Assembly: GCF_010389155.1 (NCBI RefSeq)
Contig: NC_057767.1
Span: forward strand, 5,067,765-5,131,764
Origin: Erigeron canadensis
Lineage: Eukaryota > Streptophyta > Magnoliopsida > Asterales > Asteraceae
Reading direction: 5' to 3'
DNA: 64,000 bases
The notes under the pieces were generated by a model. That model saw only the letters and a program-made list of their open reading frames with translations. It searched no databases and was not told the DNA's origin. Positions 46,271 through 57,828 of this stretch are shown here, one piece after another (positions within the stretch are counted from its first letter, which is position 1; every line of letters starts with the position of its first letter). The position numbers and the translations under genes are program-made.

Positions 46271-47267
46271 ATATCCAGTTGATAACTAGATCAACCTATC
46301 AACCAATATGACTTGAAGTTAACCTATTAACCTATTTAAGTCATCAATCGACTAATCTGCCAACTCATATGACAATGACTATGAGTTGGTGATTGGGTTT
46401 GGGTTTGGTGCAGATTGGGTTTGCCAACTCAATTTTAATATCATGTCGGGTTTGGTTTAGATATTATCAATTCGACAACCCAAACCTTCAAACCTACTGA
46501 TTTTATTATAATTACTCTTTTATTATTTTACTTATTATTCCATATAAAATTATTTACCCGTGTGCAAGTGTGCATCAGAGGTTATAAAGTTGACAGTTGG
46601 TGAAGTTATCCGTTATCACCTTCACACTTTTCATGGTTAGAAGTTAATAAGCATCATATTTATATTTTATTCAAGCCTAAATTAAAATCTTTTGATAAAC
46701 CATTCACCATTTTACACAGTTGGGCGGGGTCGATTTAAGTTTGTGAATGAAATCGTTACACATTAGATTATGTTGTGATTTAAATTGAAACACATGCATA
46801 CTCTAGATTGTTTGACAAATTTATGTGTTACTCAATAATCATATCTCTTTTTTATGTATTCTCCTTTTTTAAAATTTAGAACATAATTACACAAAATCAT
46901 ATAATATAAGATTTTATTACCCTGTTTGTCACATTCTTTGACCAAACTTGTTTTGTAATTCTTATTTTTAATCATAACATACATGGTGATTCTTTCCTCC
47001 TAAATTATGTATTTCGTTTTTAATGATGGAGATTAAATGTATCATTAAGAACAAATCATAGAAAATGTTATAATATTTATACTATTATATATCTACCAAA
47101 AATGTATATAGAAAATGTTAGCTTGAGAAGGATTTTTTTATAAAATACATAAAAAAATAATTTTGAACCATACATTTCTTTCAGTTATTATAAGAATATA
47201 AACTATCTAGTTAACTAGTTTGTTATATATAGATAGATTATTTATTTTAAGGAAAAAAAAAGGAGAA
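46271..47267. other. AT-rich intergenic DNA
   Basis: A short stretch at 46300-46490 repeats words like 'gttgggtttgggttt' and 'aacccaaacc' in both orientations, probably a remnant MITE with simple internal motifs. The rest has no supported feature. Confidence 0.45.
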
Positions 47268-47440
47268 AATAACTCAATGGTACAAGGTATGCAAGATTCA
47301 GGTTCGAGTCTTGTTGAGGGGCAAAGTTTTATCTCAAGTAAATGTTGTGTCTTTGCAGTTTAATTAAAGGATTTTCCTCCTACTATGTATTGAGGGTGAG
47401 GAGCTCTCTAGTGTGGACTCGTTTAAGACAACGTAATTAA
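47268..47440 (+). mobile_element. SINE-like element (tRNA-derived)
   Basis: It has an A-box-like AACTCAATGGTACAAGG followed about 25 bases later by an intact B box GGTTCGAGTC (47301-47310). The 3' part reads GAGCTCTCTAGTGTGGACTC then GTTTAAGACAACGTA, shared with the element at 12533-12787. A tRNA-like head plus a conserved unrelated tail is the structure of a plant SINE. Confidence 0.55.
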
Positions 47441-48655
47441 GCTAAATCTGTTGTTGCAAGAAAATTATCCACACCTTTAAAAGAAAAAAAAAACAAGAAC
47501 TTTAACAGCTGAATTAACAACCGTCTTTCTAATAATATATACACAAGGGTAGTTTTTATTGTGATGTGAATTATTATTAATATTATTAAATGAATGAAAA
47601 GTTTTATATAGTCAATATACATACAATATATGAATATGGAAACAATACTAAGTTTAAAACATTTTATGGACAAGAATATAATTAACTTATATACATAGTT
47701 TCCTCAATTGTTTTATATGAATATTTACTATTTAAATAGTTATATTTAAATTAAAGAAACCCATTAATTTCTCTTTGAGTTAGACATTAATTCATGGAGT
47801 ACAATTACAAAGAGATAGGATGGGTCATCAATCACTATTTACTCGATAACCATCTAATGTCATGTTAAAAATCATGCTATATATGGTTTTATTTCTCGCG
47901 GTTATGAGGAAAATGCAGGTGCGTCTTCCACATCAATTTTTGTACATTTTATTGCAGAGCTATCATCTTTAGTAGTTCTCTATAATTATTAACGATAAAA
48001 TTTCAGGAGTAATGCTACTAGTGAAGATGCAAAAAATAATTTCTTATTCAAATCAATTATATAAGCGATGATAATTTTATCTTAGAAAAAAATGATCAAA
48101 ATGTTGAGCCTAAGTTTCCGAACATGAAAACTCGACTTGTTCACATATGACAAAGCCAAATCCTAGATGAAGAAAAACCAACATGTTCATATATGCACGT
48201 CTATATAGAAACAACAGTCAAAACGGTCAAATGCGCTTTTTTCCCCATCTAGCTCGTCTAGCCTCAATTCAAGGCCTTTCCGCATTAAGTGTGCCGAGTG
48301 ACTTTGATAACTATGATTAACACCAGACAGAGCCAGTGAAGGTCAGCCCCAGTGTCGTATTTGAGGATTTATGAACCTCGGCCGAGAATACAAAAAGGGC
48401 CCAAAGGATATACGCAACAACTATAATTATATAAACTAAGATATAAAAACGATAATAAATGTTATATCAAATTGTTACTTGAGCTTTTTTTTTGTTATGT
48501 ACTATTGTTTAAATTTTGGATAATTGTTAAAATTTGTAACGATCTTGGTTAACAACATTTATATATATGTGTGTATAAAAAAAATAAAAAGTCGGTCCCC
48601 TAAAAAATCGGACCTTGGTCGATTGTCCACTTCGTCCTATGCCTAAGCCCCCCAT
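47441..48655. other. Intergenic, no supported feature
   Basis: AT-rich sequence without a credible gene. Short frames here (for example 47437-47673 on the minus strand) are composition artefacts. Confidence 0.5.
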
Positions 48656-48850
48656 GGTCAGCCCAGCTGGTTAGAGGTATTTCGGGTTTTATTTAAGATC
48701 TTTAATTAGTTCGATTCTTAGGAATGATAAAACTTTGGGGATTTCCTTCTTAATACTTATAACGACTCATGGTTAACATCTCGTTGTCTAATGTACGTGT
48801 AAAATTTCACCACTATATGATAATGTTTCCATAATGTCATATACCGACTG
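48656..48850 (+). mobile_element. SINE-like element (Au-SINE style head)
   Basis: It begins GGTCAGCCCAGCTGGTTAGA, close to a tRNA A box, and has AGTTCGATTC about 50 bases later, close to a B box. It runs into a (TA)n tract at 48860-48884. The head spacing is longer than in a tRNA, so it is a diverged SINE rather than a tRNA gene. Its tail differs from the 12.5-kb and 47.3-kb pair. Confidence 0.45.
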
Positions 48851-48852
48851 AA

Positions 48853-48887
<35 letters not shown>

Positions 48888-49702
48888 GGGTCCAACAAAA
48901 TTACCTTGCTGGCTTGCTCCATGCATGTCAAATGATAATATAACATATTCGAGTTTTACATTATTATGTTATGTGCAGGGAATCGTTATCCATTTGTCAC
49001 CGCATACTGTTATATATTTTGATATGTGATAATTGAGCCTCGCGTGAATGTTTTTGCTAATACCAAAGTGGTGTAGGGAATCCTTATCATTTGTCTATAC
49101 TAATCCGAACCGTACGTATATAATAATACTCAGAGTATCGTGTGGAAAATAAAGTTAAAGAGTGGTTGACGTGAATAATCTGTGATGACTATAAATTGGA
49201 TGGTGAATTATTTGACTAGTTTCCATATTATGTAATACTAGCTAGGGTTATAATAATTAATACCCAGTAAAGTAATCAAATATAACCAAATGGTTATATA
49301 TACTACTATACTAGCTTGTATATATTGAATTAGTAGAGCGTTTAATTAATGTAAGCAACCATTTACTTTCTTAGATCGATGTATTTTGTCAAGTAACTGC
49401 AATTAATTTGTAAACGATAAGTGCCCTGACTGCCCTGTCACGTCACGTCACCCGTCACATTTCACCATGTAGGATGCCATGAATAGTAAAAATTACAAAA
49501 TTAAGAAATGTACAATAAGGCAAGTATGATATTGAATTGGCTTAATTTTAACAACTTTTGATTCCCATCCAATCATCTAAAAGAATCAGTTATGGAAGTC
49601 ATTGTGTATTCATTAGTACTTCAGAAGGAAATCACATATATACATACGAGGGGGGCTTTCTTATAAGCACAAATCATTTTCACTGGTTTTCTTCATTCTT
49701 TT
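48851..49702. other. Intergenic, AT-rich
   Basis: It contains an (AT)n tract and ordinary AT-rich DNA with 'CACGTCACGTCACCCGTCAC' at ~49440-49459. No supported gene. Confidence 0.5.
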
Positions 49703-49722
49703 TTGGGATAAAGACATGGGAG

Positions 49723-50016
49723 TAAGGATGAGCAAGAGAACCGTTGACTCGCACACGACTCGAAACCGACCCGGAACCGACCCGCCCGTTGCCCAAACGG
49801 GTCAGGTCACGGGTCACTTTTTGTTGCATTGGCGGGTCATGGGTCACGCGGGTCGTGCCGGGCCGGGTCGTGTGAAGGCAAAAACCGAAAAAACGTGAAG
49901 AAAACCCGAGACCCGCCCGTGCCCGACCCGAACCGACCCGGACCTTCACGGGTCGGGTCACGGTTTCGATTTTCATGCATTCACGGGTCGCGGGTCGGGC
50001 CATTTGCACATCCCTA
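49723..50016. mobile_element. hAT-like MITE with internal GGGTCG repeats
   Basis: The left end is TAAGGATGAGCAA and the right end TTTGCACATCCCTA, inverted. It is flanked by a perfect 8-bp direct repeat CATGGGAG (49715-49722 and 50017-50024). The interior is almost entirely variants of GGGTCGGGTCACGGGTC in both orientations. The 8-bp duplication and TAGGGRTG ends fit hAT elements. The uninterrupted counterpart of the target is seen once (GCATGAGAG) in the opposite arm of the surrounding element, confirming insertion. Confidence 0.75.
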
Positions 50017-50150
50017 CATGGGAGTGTAACCAACTATGACCAAAAGGCTGTGTAATGTACCTATCTACTCGACTTGCTATCTAGTGTAACCAACTTTGTT
50101 TTTGGGTTAAGCAATGTTAGCAACCTGTTACAATAGGTTTCCATCCGGTT

Positions 50151-50152
<2 letters not shown>

Positions 50153-50189
<37 letters not shown>
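50153..50189 (+). repeat. (CAT)n microsatellite
   Basis: About twelve uninterrupted CAT units. On the minus strand it appears as an aspartate run in a spurious frame. Confidence 0.95.
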
Positions 50190-50191
<2 letters not shown>

Positions 50192-50955
50192 CACTAGTCC
50201 AACACTCGCCGGAAAAATCAAAATCACGATAACTTTGTTGTTTTTTCGAATTAAGACTTGAAACTACCACCAATCGACTCAAAAATTGATTCCGCACAAA
50301 CCCTTGGTGATGGTAACGGATATGGAGGCGGTTATGGTGTTGATATTCACGCCAACGGCTACAACTTCCGGCTTGCAACAGTATACCTTTATATTTGGAT
50401 GGTAAAGCAAAAGAGGAAGCTTGGTAGGATCAGAACCATGCCATTTATCCTTGGTAGAACAACTCAACATACATTCAATGCCAATTTATACATACGATTT
50501 GTGTTTGATTTCTGATTTAGATTTGGATATAATATAGATTTGTATACATATGTGAGATGAATGCTAGTAGCGACATACATATATTTGTGATGATAGTTCG
50601 TATAGACCAGAGTTAAAGCAATTGGTTAACAAGGAAGATGATTGTAGTTTCAGGTGGCAATTTTTTAATAAAAAAGAAATAAAAATTAAAGTGGTAACCA
50701 GTAACTTGATAACTAACTGGTTGCTTACATTGTATAACCCAAAAAACATAGTTGGTTACACTAGATAGCAAGTCGAGTAGATGGGTACATTACATAACAT
50801 TTTGGTCATAGTTGGTTACACTCTCATGCCTTTATCTTTTTTTTTTTTCAAAATGTCTTAAATGGTCATTTATTTAATAAAATTAGAGCAAGTGTATAAA
50901 TGATTATATATTCTCACAAGTGAAAATGTGATATATATATATATATATATATATA

Positions 50956-51414
50956 GGGTAAACTTATTTTGAGAACCTTTTTTTTTGCGAGAACCTTTGA
51001 GAACTTTTCAATTCAAGCCCAACCGATGATTGTCCTTTACATGAAAATTGTTTTTTGATTGTTTTCTGAATAACTTTTGTGTAATTTTGAAGTTTATAAT
51101 TGTGTGGATGCATGAATTATCATCCGGTATACAATTATGCGGAGATTTGAATTCTTGATCACATGTGCACGAATATTGTTATGATTATAGCAATATTCGT
51201 GCATATGTGATCAAGAATCCAAATCTCCACATAATTGTATAACGGATGATAATCCATGCTCCACACAATTATAAACTTCAAAATTACACATAAGTTATTC
51301 AGAAAATAATCAAAAAACAATTTTCATGCAAAGAATAATCATCGGTTGGGCTTGATTTGAAAATTTCTCAAAGGTTCTCGCAAAAAAAAGGTTCTCAAAA
51401 TAATTTTTCACTAT
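50956..51414. mobile_element. Foldback (palindromic) MITE, copy 1
   Basis: The element is a near-complete palindrome. The left arm GGGTAAACTTATTTTGAGAA..CGAATATTG meets the right arm CAATATTCG..TTCTCAAAATAATTTTTCAC, with a ~12-bp loop near 51181. Arms are about 225 bp and imperfect (roughly nine in ten matched by eye). It is embedded in (TA)n, consistent with a TA target. A sister copy is at 56568-57034. Confidence 0.8.
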
Positions 51415-51447
51415 GTATATATAAATATATATATATATATATGTACA

Positions 51448-51580
51448 GTGAGCTCGAGCTTGAAAATAAAAGCTCGGTCGAGCTCGAGTTGAGTTTTGAG
51501 CTTCGAGTTTTATGATCGAGTCGAGCTCAAGCTTGGTACAGTGTCGGCTCGACTCGATTACACCCCCGTGAGCGCGTGAC
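51448..51580. repeat. CTCGAGCTCGA-rich remnant, probable hAT-like MITE
   Basis: Dense GAGCTCGAGC/CTCGGTCGAGC words end in GGCTCGACTCGATTACACCC, whose last part resembles the GGGTGTAAT end of hAT MITEs. The matching left end and target duplication are not clear. Confidence 0.35.
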
Positions 51581-54162
51581 AGTCCCTGATGGCAATGAGA
51601 CGACAAAAGAAGCACTCATCTATGCTATATAAAAAGCATCAACCTCCTCGTCTTTTCTCAAATTACAATTTTTAACTATCCAAAATACCTTTCTCCTTTA
51701 TTTACTAATTTAAATATCTACATCTAATATACCTATAATAACCTACTACATAAAGCATCAACATCTTCCTCTTTTATCAAATTACAACTTTGAACTATCC
51801 AAAATACTCTTCTCCTTTATCACAAATTTATCATCTCCACATAATATACCGCCAACCCTTAAAATAATTACACATCCTTTATCTATACTAACTAGATCTA
51901 TACCCGGTTGTTGACCAGGTTATGAACAATAAATTTATATTTTAGAGTACGCAAAACATGTTCAACTTTGTATATAAAAATACCATAAGTTGATAAAAAT
52001 ACAAATATTTAACTTTTATTAGTCTATAATATCTAGTAAAATAAATCACCTCTCCTGTATTTATTTTCCTTTAACTTTTTATATTTGAAAAACCAAAAAA
52101 GACTCTTTTCTTTTATTCACTAATTTAAACATCTTCATTTAATATACATATAATATAATACCTTTAATAAATAATTTTTAGGTGTAGATCTTTCAACACT
52201 TAAAATAACTACAATACCACCTTCGACATCAATTACTTTTACATTCAGCACCACCGTCGCCCCCATCACCGTCCCCCTGCCGCCCACACCACCGTCACTA
52301 ACACCACCTCCGCCATCACTACCCCCACCGCCGTCACATTGTGCGGACATAAGTCGAGTAAAAATTAACATAAAGCATTGCAAAACCAAACTTAAGATAG
52401 TTGTAAACCCAAACCTTTTTGTAATTTCACAGTTCCAAGTCATTTTGTGCATTAATGTATGTATTTCTAATCCTTAGATAAATTGACACCAACAATGAAT
52501 CTTGTACCCTGATAAAAAAAAAGTAAAATTAGAAAAAATAATAGTCAAAATGAGCTATAATTCATCTATATTTGAGTTTTGACCAATTGTCCAAACCTGA
52601 CAAGCCATTCGCATTGCCATGTCAAGATTAGCCAGCTGAAAACAGGTCAAGTATCATATTTCTTGCAACCATATACTATTTATTTTAACATCATGAATTG
52701 GTGTAGCTTATTTCTTGCAAGTTTGACCAATCATTTTAACCAAAATATACCATGACATGTAAATTTTATACTATGTATATCTGCAAGTTTGACTTCTAGC
52801 AAATCATATATTTACATCAAATTTTATACCATTCCTGCCAGCTCTATATAAACTTCTAAGTTAAATGGAAAGATATATTGCACAATAATGGTGAATTATA
52901 TGTGTTTTATGCATCACAACAACCATCTATATATATCAATTAAATACAAATGTGCATCTAACTATTGTTATCAATCAAAATCTGTTCTTCCAACTATATT
53001 GGACGTAAAAAATAAATATAACAAAGAAATTAAGAATGTCATTGAAGCATCTTTGAAGTTTTTTTTTTTTTACCAATGCGTTAAAAACCCCAGTGGTACC
53101 ATACCCTTAAAAATGGGGGCTTACAAACCAAGTCTTCAGGGTTTTCACTGGCGTATGCGTATATGCGGTAAACGCGCTGGGTACCAATAGGTACATGGCT
53201 CCAGAGGGCGGCCACCCACTTACCCCTTTTCCCCATCTTTGAAGTTTTACAATTTCTTTTTTACTGACAGTTTATTAATTTCAAATCTTAAGTAAATATA
53301 TCCATGTAATTATATGAGGTTAAAAAGAAACAAACAAATGTATAAAATAAATTTTAAAAAAATATTGGAATATAAGAAATTAACATCTTAGATACATCAA
53401 AACTTCGATCCATTCACAATAAAATGGTTTAAAAGATTTAAAGCATTATTGGAATAAATAAGTAACAAATTTTATTTGATAACATGAAAAGATGATAGTT
53501 TAGTCTTCATCTATTAGATGGAACATATTCATTTTCAGCTTCACTTGATTCATATTACGTTTGATCAATGGATATCATCATCATCATTATCTCATATGGA
53601 ATGACTAATATAAATATGGAGAAAACATAACTCAACTAACATGAATATGGAGAAAACATGAAGAGATATGAATATAAAACACTTTACTGATTATTATTTT
53701 TTTGAAAATTTTGATGTATTGAAATGAAAAAAAAAATTATTTGTGGTATTTGTAATGGTATAGAAAAATAATTTTAACATTTGTAAGGATTTTTTACTAA
53801 TTAGAAACTTTGACTTTTGATTATATGTATTAGGAAAAAAACTCCACTTTAGACAACATGGTTTGATACGGGTAATTAGAAATTCAAAATAGTTGTATCA
53901 CCATTTTTATTGTATTTTTGATTAGGAAAGCGTTTTATTGTGTTAGCATGTTAATTAAATACGTATTAGGTGTAAAAATATGTATATACCACATTATTAA
54001 TTAGAAATTTGACTTTTTTTTTTAGTTGGAATAATTTGACTTTGAATTTAAAGGGTCAAGATTAATTTGGTTGTGACTTTAGATGGCTTAGATCATTTTG
54101 TGAAGTTGATTTTTTTCTCTATGCTATGGTAGCCATATATATATATATATATATATAATATA
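51581..54162. other. Intergenic region with Helitron-like and MITE debris
   Basis: At 51619 'A|TCTATGCTATATAAAAAGC' resembles a plus-strand Helitron 5' end, and related words recur near 51745. 'CTAG|A' near 51892 and the phrase CACCACCGTC at 52245-52330 resemble internal parts of the same family (compare 55195-55310). No 3' end could be tied to them. At 53080-53200 a 'GGTACCATACCCTTAAAAAT' segment precedes a short GC-richer patch. No supported gene. Confidence 0.4.
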
Positions 54163-55011
54163 CTAGCATGTTACTCGTGCAATACGACAGAGGGTGACGG
54201 CGATGGTGGTCTGGTGGAGTCGGTGGCGACTGGTGGTGATGGAAACAACTATTGGTGGTGGTGAAGGTGTCAAGAGGTATAAGTTGGTATAAATGTAGAT
54301 GTAAAGGTGGTAACAGAGTTATTTTAAAAGTTAAAGGTTTATAATGTAAATGAGTAAAATAAATGTTGAGTGTAAATTAGTACATCAAAGACATATAATC
54401 AGGTTATTTCTTATAACTCTTTCTAAAAGAGGAGGTTCATTAAGGTAATTGGTCATTTTCTAAACTAACTTTTGCGTAAATATTTCTAAAAATAAAAAGT
54501 GGATAATTTTTATATAGGGAAAAATCAATAAAAAGGTAATCTATTTACATGAACTTCCTATTAAAGGTAACCTATTTTGTTTTCGTCTATTTAAAGGATC
54601 ATATTTTCAAAAAGTTCATAATAAAGGGTATCACGTTAGTTTTTGACAAACGGGGCTTGTTAAGTGCCACATCATCAGTTTTGCTGACGTGACATGTTAA
54701 GTGCCACATCATCGATGCCACGTCATCAGTTTTGCTGACGTGGCACTTTGACTTTGACGTGACACTTGACTTGACTTGACTTTGACCGGTCAAAGTCAAG
54801 TGTCACGTCAGCAAAACTGATGACGTGGCATCGATGATGTGGCACTTAACAAGTTCCGTATGTCAAAAACTAAGGAGATACCCTTTATTAGGAATTTTTT
54901 GAAAATAGGATCCTTTAAATATACGAAAACAAAATAGGTTACCTTTAATAGGAAATTCGTGTAAATAGGTTACCTTTTTATGGACTTAACCCTTTTATAT
55001 ATTAGTGAAGA
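54163..55011 (-). mobile_element. Probable non-autonomous Helitron, minus strand, with nested palindrome
   Basis: On the minus strand it starts TCTTCACTAATATATAAAAG, preceded by A. It ends CGTATTGCACGAGTAACATG then CTAG, followed by T. A foldback element (54524-54986) lies inside near the 5' end. The GGTGG-rich block at 54185-54270 mirrors the CACCACCG blocks found near other Helitron-like ends in this window. Confidence 0.45.
54524..54986. mobile_element. Foldback palindrome with clustered TGACGT/ACGTCA motifs
   Basis: The left arm (AAAAAGGTAATCTATTTACA.. GCTGACGTGGCACTTTGAC) and right arm (TCAAAGTCAAGTGTCACGTC.. AATAGGTTACCTTTTT) are inverted copies centred on GACCGGTC near 54787. The left arm carries a small internal duplication of the CCACATCATCAGTTTTGCTG block. 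ACGTCA or TGACGT occurs at least five times, the core bound by plant TGA-type bZIP factors. Confidence 0.7.
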
Positions 55012-55379
55012 TGAAGTATCTTCCCCATTTTCTCAAATTACTACTTTGAACTATCAAAAATACTTTTTCTTTTATTCATTAATTTAAACATTTCCACTTA
55101 ATATATATATTATAACCTTAATGAATTAATATATAATATAGATCCATCGACTCTTACAATAACTACATTATCACCTTTAACATTAATTACTTTTACATTC
55201 ACCACTATTGCCACCCTCACCACCCGTTACTTCCACCGCCGCCGCCACCACTACCGCTGCCACCACTGTTGTCACAGCCGTCGCTACCATCATCGCTGCC
55301 GAATTACGTGTATACGAACTCAAGAAATAAAAACAGTAAATGAAACGACTTGACTCAATATAAGAAAAATACGATTTTT
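55012..55379. other. Spacer with CACCACCG-rich block
   Basis: AT-rich sequence with 'CTTCCACCGCCGCCGCCACC' near 55230-55300, resembling the block at 52245-52330. No gene was recognised. Confidence 0.4.
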
Positions 55380-56211
55380 ACTTCTTTTTTTTTGTTCTGG
55401 CCGCAAATTTATGGTCCATGGTCGTACATTTACAGCTTAGATTACAACTAGCCGTAAAATTTGCACCGTAATTCACTCTTGGATTTTTGCTTCCCTGTTT
55501 GAAAACAACTCAAAATTACAAGGGTCGTAAATTTATGGCTCAAGGCCATAAATTCACGGTCCCATCTAAATCAATGGGCCGTAATTTTATGGTCTGACCT
55601 GCATTTTTCCATTTTAACCAAAAATCCATATTTCACATTCCATGCTTCAAATTCTTTAAACCAAAACACCAAAATGAGTAAAATCATATATTACAACATA
55701 ATGGATAGATCCAAAACCTTAACCATTGAAATGTACATTAAAACGACCAAACGGGTCATTCGGCCGTAGTTAACAAAGGTGGCAAAAAGGGAGATTTAAC
55801 CTTTTTTAGTTGCATACATTATTCAACAAAACTCATGACTTCCAAAACATAATAATATACTTGTTTTACCAAAAACAACATGTATCAAGAGCCAAAATGT
55901 ACCTAGGAATTGTCTACATCATTATCCAAGTTGCCAACCTTCAAAGATGGTCAAAATACCTTTGATAACAACTTTCACTTCAAATCTATCACTTGATCAA
56001 ATCTTTGCCTTGGCTACTACCAACTCCTATAAAAAGTTAAACAACTAAAACATAAGCAATTGCTTAGTGAATGCATATATACATATGATCATAATCAAGT
56101 TGCCAAATACATCAAACATCATATATAGCCTATCTTTTGATAGCCATTCCATTCATCACAATCATAAACATAAAACAACACAAATCACTTTCTATATGAC
56201 CATGGATTATG

Positions 56212-56436
56212 CTAGTAGGACTTTACCTACCTACTAGTCTTTATCATACAAATTGGCTAGTAGGAATTTACCCACCTACTAGCTCTCATAATCAAAATCA
56301 CATATGCTAGTAGGTTTTTACCCACCTACTAGCTTTCATTCGTTAAATCAACATTTTGACTAGTAGGAATTTACCCACCTACTAGTCTTCATAATTAACA
56401 AACATATGGGTCATAGAAATTTACCCACCTATGACC
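56212..56436. repeat. Array of five short hairpins with a conserved loop
   Basis: Five hairpins spaced ~45-53 bp: 56212-56237, 56257-56282, 56307-56332, 56360-56385 and 56409-56436. The first four have an 8-bp stem CTAGTAGG/CCTACTAG. The fifth has GGTCATAG/CTATGACC, different bases but still fully paired. The loop is nearly constant (AATTTACCCA). Spacers between hairpins differ. Confidence 0.7.
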
Positions 56437-56567
56437 TCTAATAACTAGAACATCATTATATGCATATACACTCACCTTAACTTGGCTATTTGACACTATA
56501 TGGCTATTAGGCTCAACAAAATGATCTTCATCACCTACACATGATGTAATATATATATATATATACA

Positions 56568-57034
56568 TAGTGAAAAGTTATTTTGAGAACCCATTTTTTT
56601 CGAGAACCTTTGAAAACTTTTCAAATCAAGCCCAACCGATAACTATTCTTTACATTAAAATTGTTTTTTGATTGTTTTCTGAAGTTTATAATTATGTGGA
56701 GGCATGGATTATCATTTGTTATACAAATATGTGGAGATTTGGATTATTAATCGTATGTGCATGAATATTGATATGATTACATGTGATCGACTTGCATACA
56801 TGTGATCATAGCAATATTCGTGCACATGTGATCAAGAATCCGAATCTCCACATAATTATATAACGGGTGATAATCCATGCCTCCACACAATTATAAACTT
56901 CAAAATTACACATAAGTTATTTAGAAAACAGTCAAAAAACAATTTTCATGTAAAAAACAATCATCGGTTGGGCTTGATTTGAAAAATTCTCAAAGGTTCT
57001 CGCAAAAAAAAAAGGTTCTCAAAATAACTTTACC
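56568..57034. mobile_element. Foldback (palindromic) MITE, copy 2
   Basis: Same family as 50956-51414: ends TAGTGAAAAGTTATTTTGAG and CTCAAAATAACTTTACCATA, long inverted arms, flanked by (TA)n. It has an extra ~25-bp direct repeat around the apex (ACATGTGATC words near 56780-56830). Confidence 0.8.
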
Positions 57035-57828
57035 ATATATATATATATATATATATATTTATGAGTTCTACAAATTCAACTCTTTCACAATCATCTAATT
57101 GAATTCCCCATGAACTCTATCATTATGGTGTTTGGCTACTCAATACATTTCAAAAACCAAATTCTCATAATAACGTTCCATATCATATCTCCTTGCCACA
57201 CACCACAAAATATGGGGTTATTAATATGGGGGTTTTTCATTATCAACATACTTATTCAAATCAAACTATCAATTTCTCAATCAAAATTATTAAGGCTTTA
57301 CTTGCAAATTCTCAAATAACAAAAACCTCCTAATTCTAAGAAAGAACCCTAATTTAATTAACAATGGATTCTAGGTTTTAATTTATACCTCCAAGAAGAG
57401 AAAATAATAAGAAGCAATTGAAACTCCAATTTCCTCCTTTTCTTCTAGTGAATTTCAAACCACTCCAAACCAAAATCAAAACCCCTAATTTATTTTTTTA
57501 GCTAATTGAATTAGATGGGTGAAATAGATAGAAGAATTACACAACTTTTCCTTGCAGGAATTGGAAAATTTGAGAAGCAATTTATTGAAGTTTTTGGGAG
57601 GAGTTTGAGTGAGTGGAGTTTATGAATCATCAACAAAATGACTGGCTTTTTCTCCTTGTTGCCATGTTTTTTTTTATGAAAATAAAAGGGTATTATACAC
57701 GCTAGCCACTATGATTCCAACTAAATTAACCTCATATCTCAAAAGAAAATACTAGGAAATTAATTTAATGTCAAAACAATGATAAGGGTTAATTTTATTT
57801 ACCTAAAAATAGTGGGATGTTACAATAA

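Larger units (their letters stand above)
49703..50843. mobile_element. Mutator-like MITE with ~120-bp inverted ends, split by a hAT-like MITE
   Basis: The left end (GATAAAGACATGGGAG.. then TGTAACCAACTATGACC, TCTACTCGACTTGCTATC and AGTGTAACCAACT) recurs inverted at 50699-50843. The left arm is interrupted at 49723-50016 by another element. The interior holds a (CAT)n microsatellite (50153-50189). It also has a segment related to the arms of the 24.8-26.1 kb element (CGCCGGAAAA, AAACTACCACCAA, GATTCCGCACAAACCC). The short frames over it are not convincing genes. Confidence 0.65.
55380..57824 (-). mobile_element. Possible LTR (solo or terminal fragment) of a gypsy-type element, minus strand
   Basis: On the minus strand a TGTAACATCCCACTATTTTT start lies at 57824, the style of many plant gypsy LTRs. 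The interior contains 'GCAATTGCTTAGTGAATGCA', hairpin repeats at 56212-56436 and CCGTAAATTTATGG-type palindromes at 55395-55600. The far end and a target duplication were not found, and no gag or pol sequence is present, so this remains tentative. A foldback MITE (56568-57034) is nested in it. Confidence 0.3.

Noticed and set aside
48656..48720. Possible tRNA gene
   Set aside because: A- and B-box-like words are present, but spacing is wrong and no acceptor or anticodon stems can be formed; a SINE explains it better.
50061..50378. Minus-strand frame with a long Asp run
   Set aside because: The run is the (CAT)n microsatellite. The rest coincides with Mutator-like element sequence found at DNA level elsewhere in the window.
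56212..56436. CRISPR-like array
   Set aside because: The repeats are short hairpins with uneven spacers in plant nuclear DNA, and no associated genes exist.
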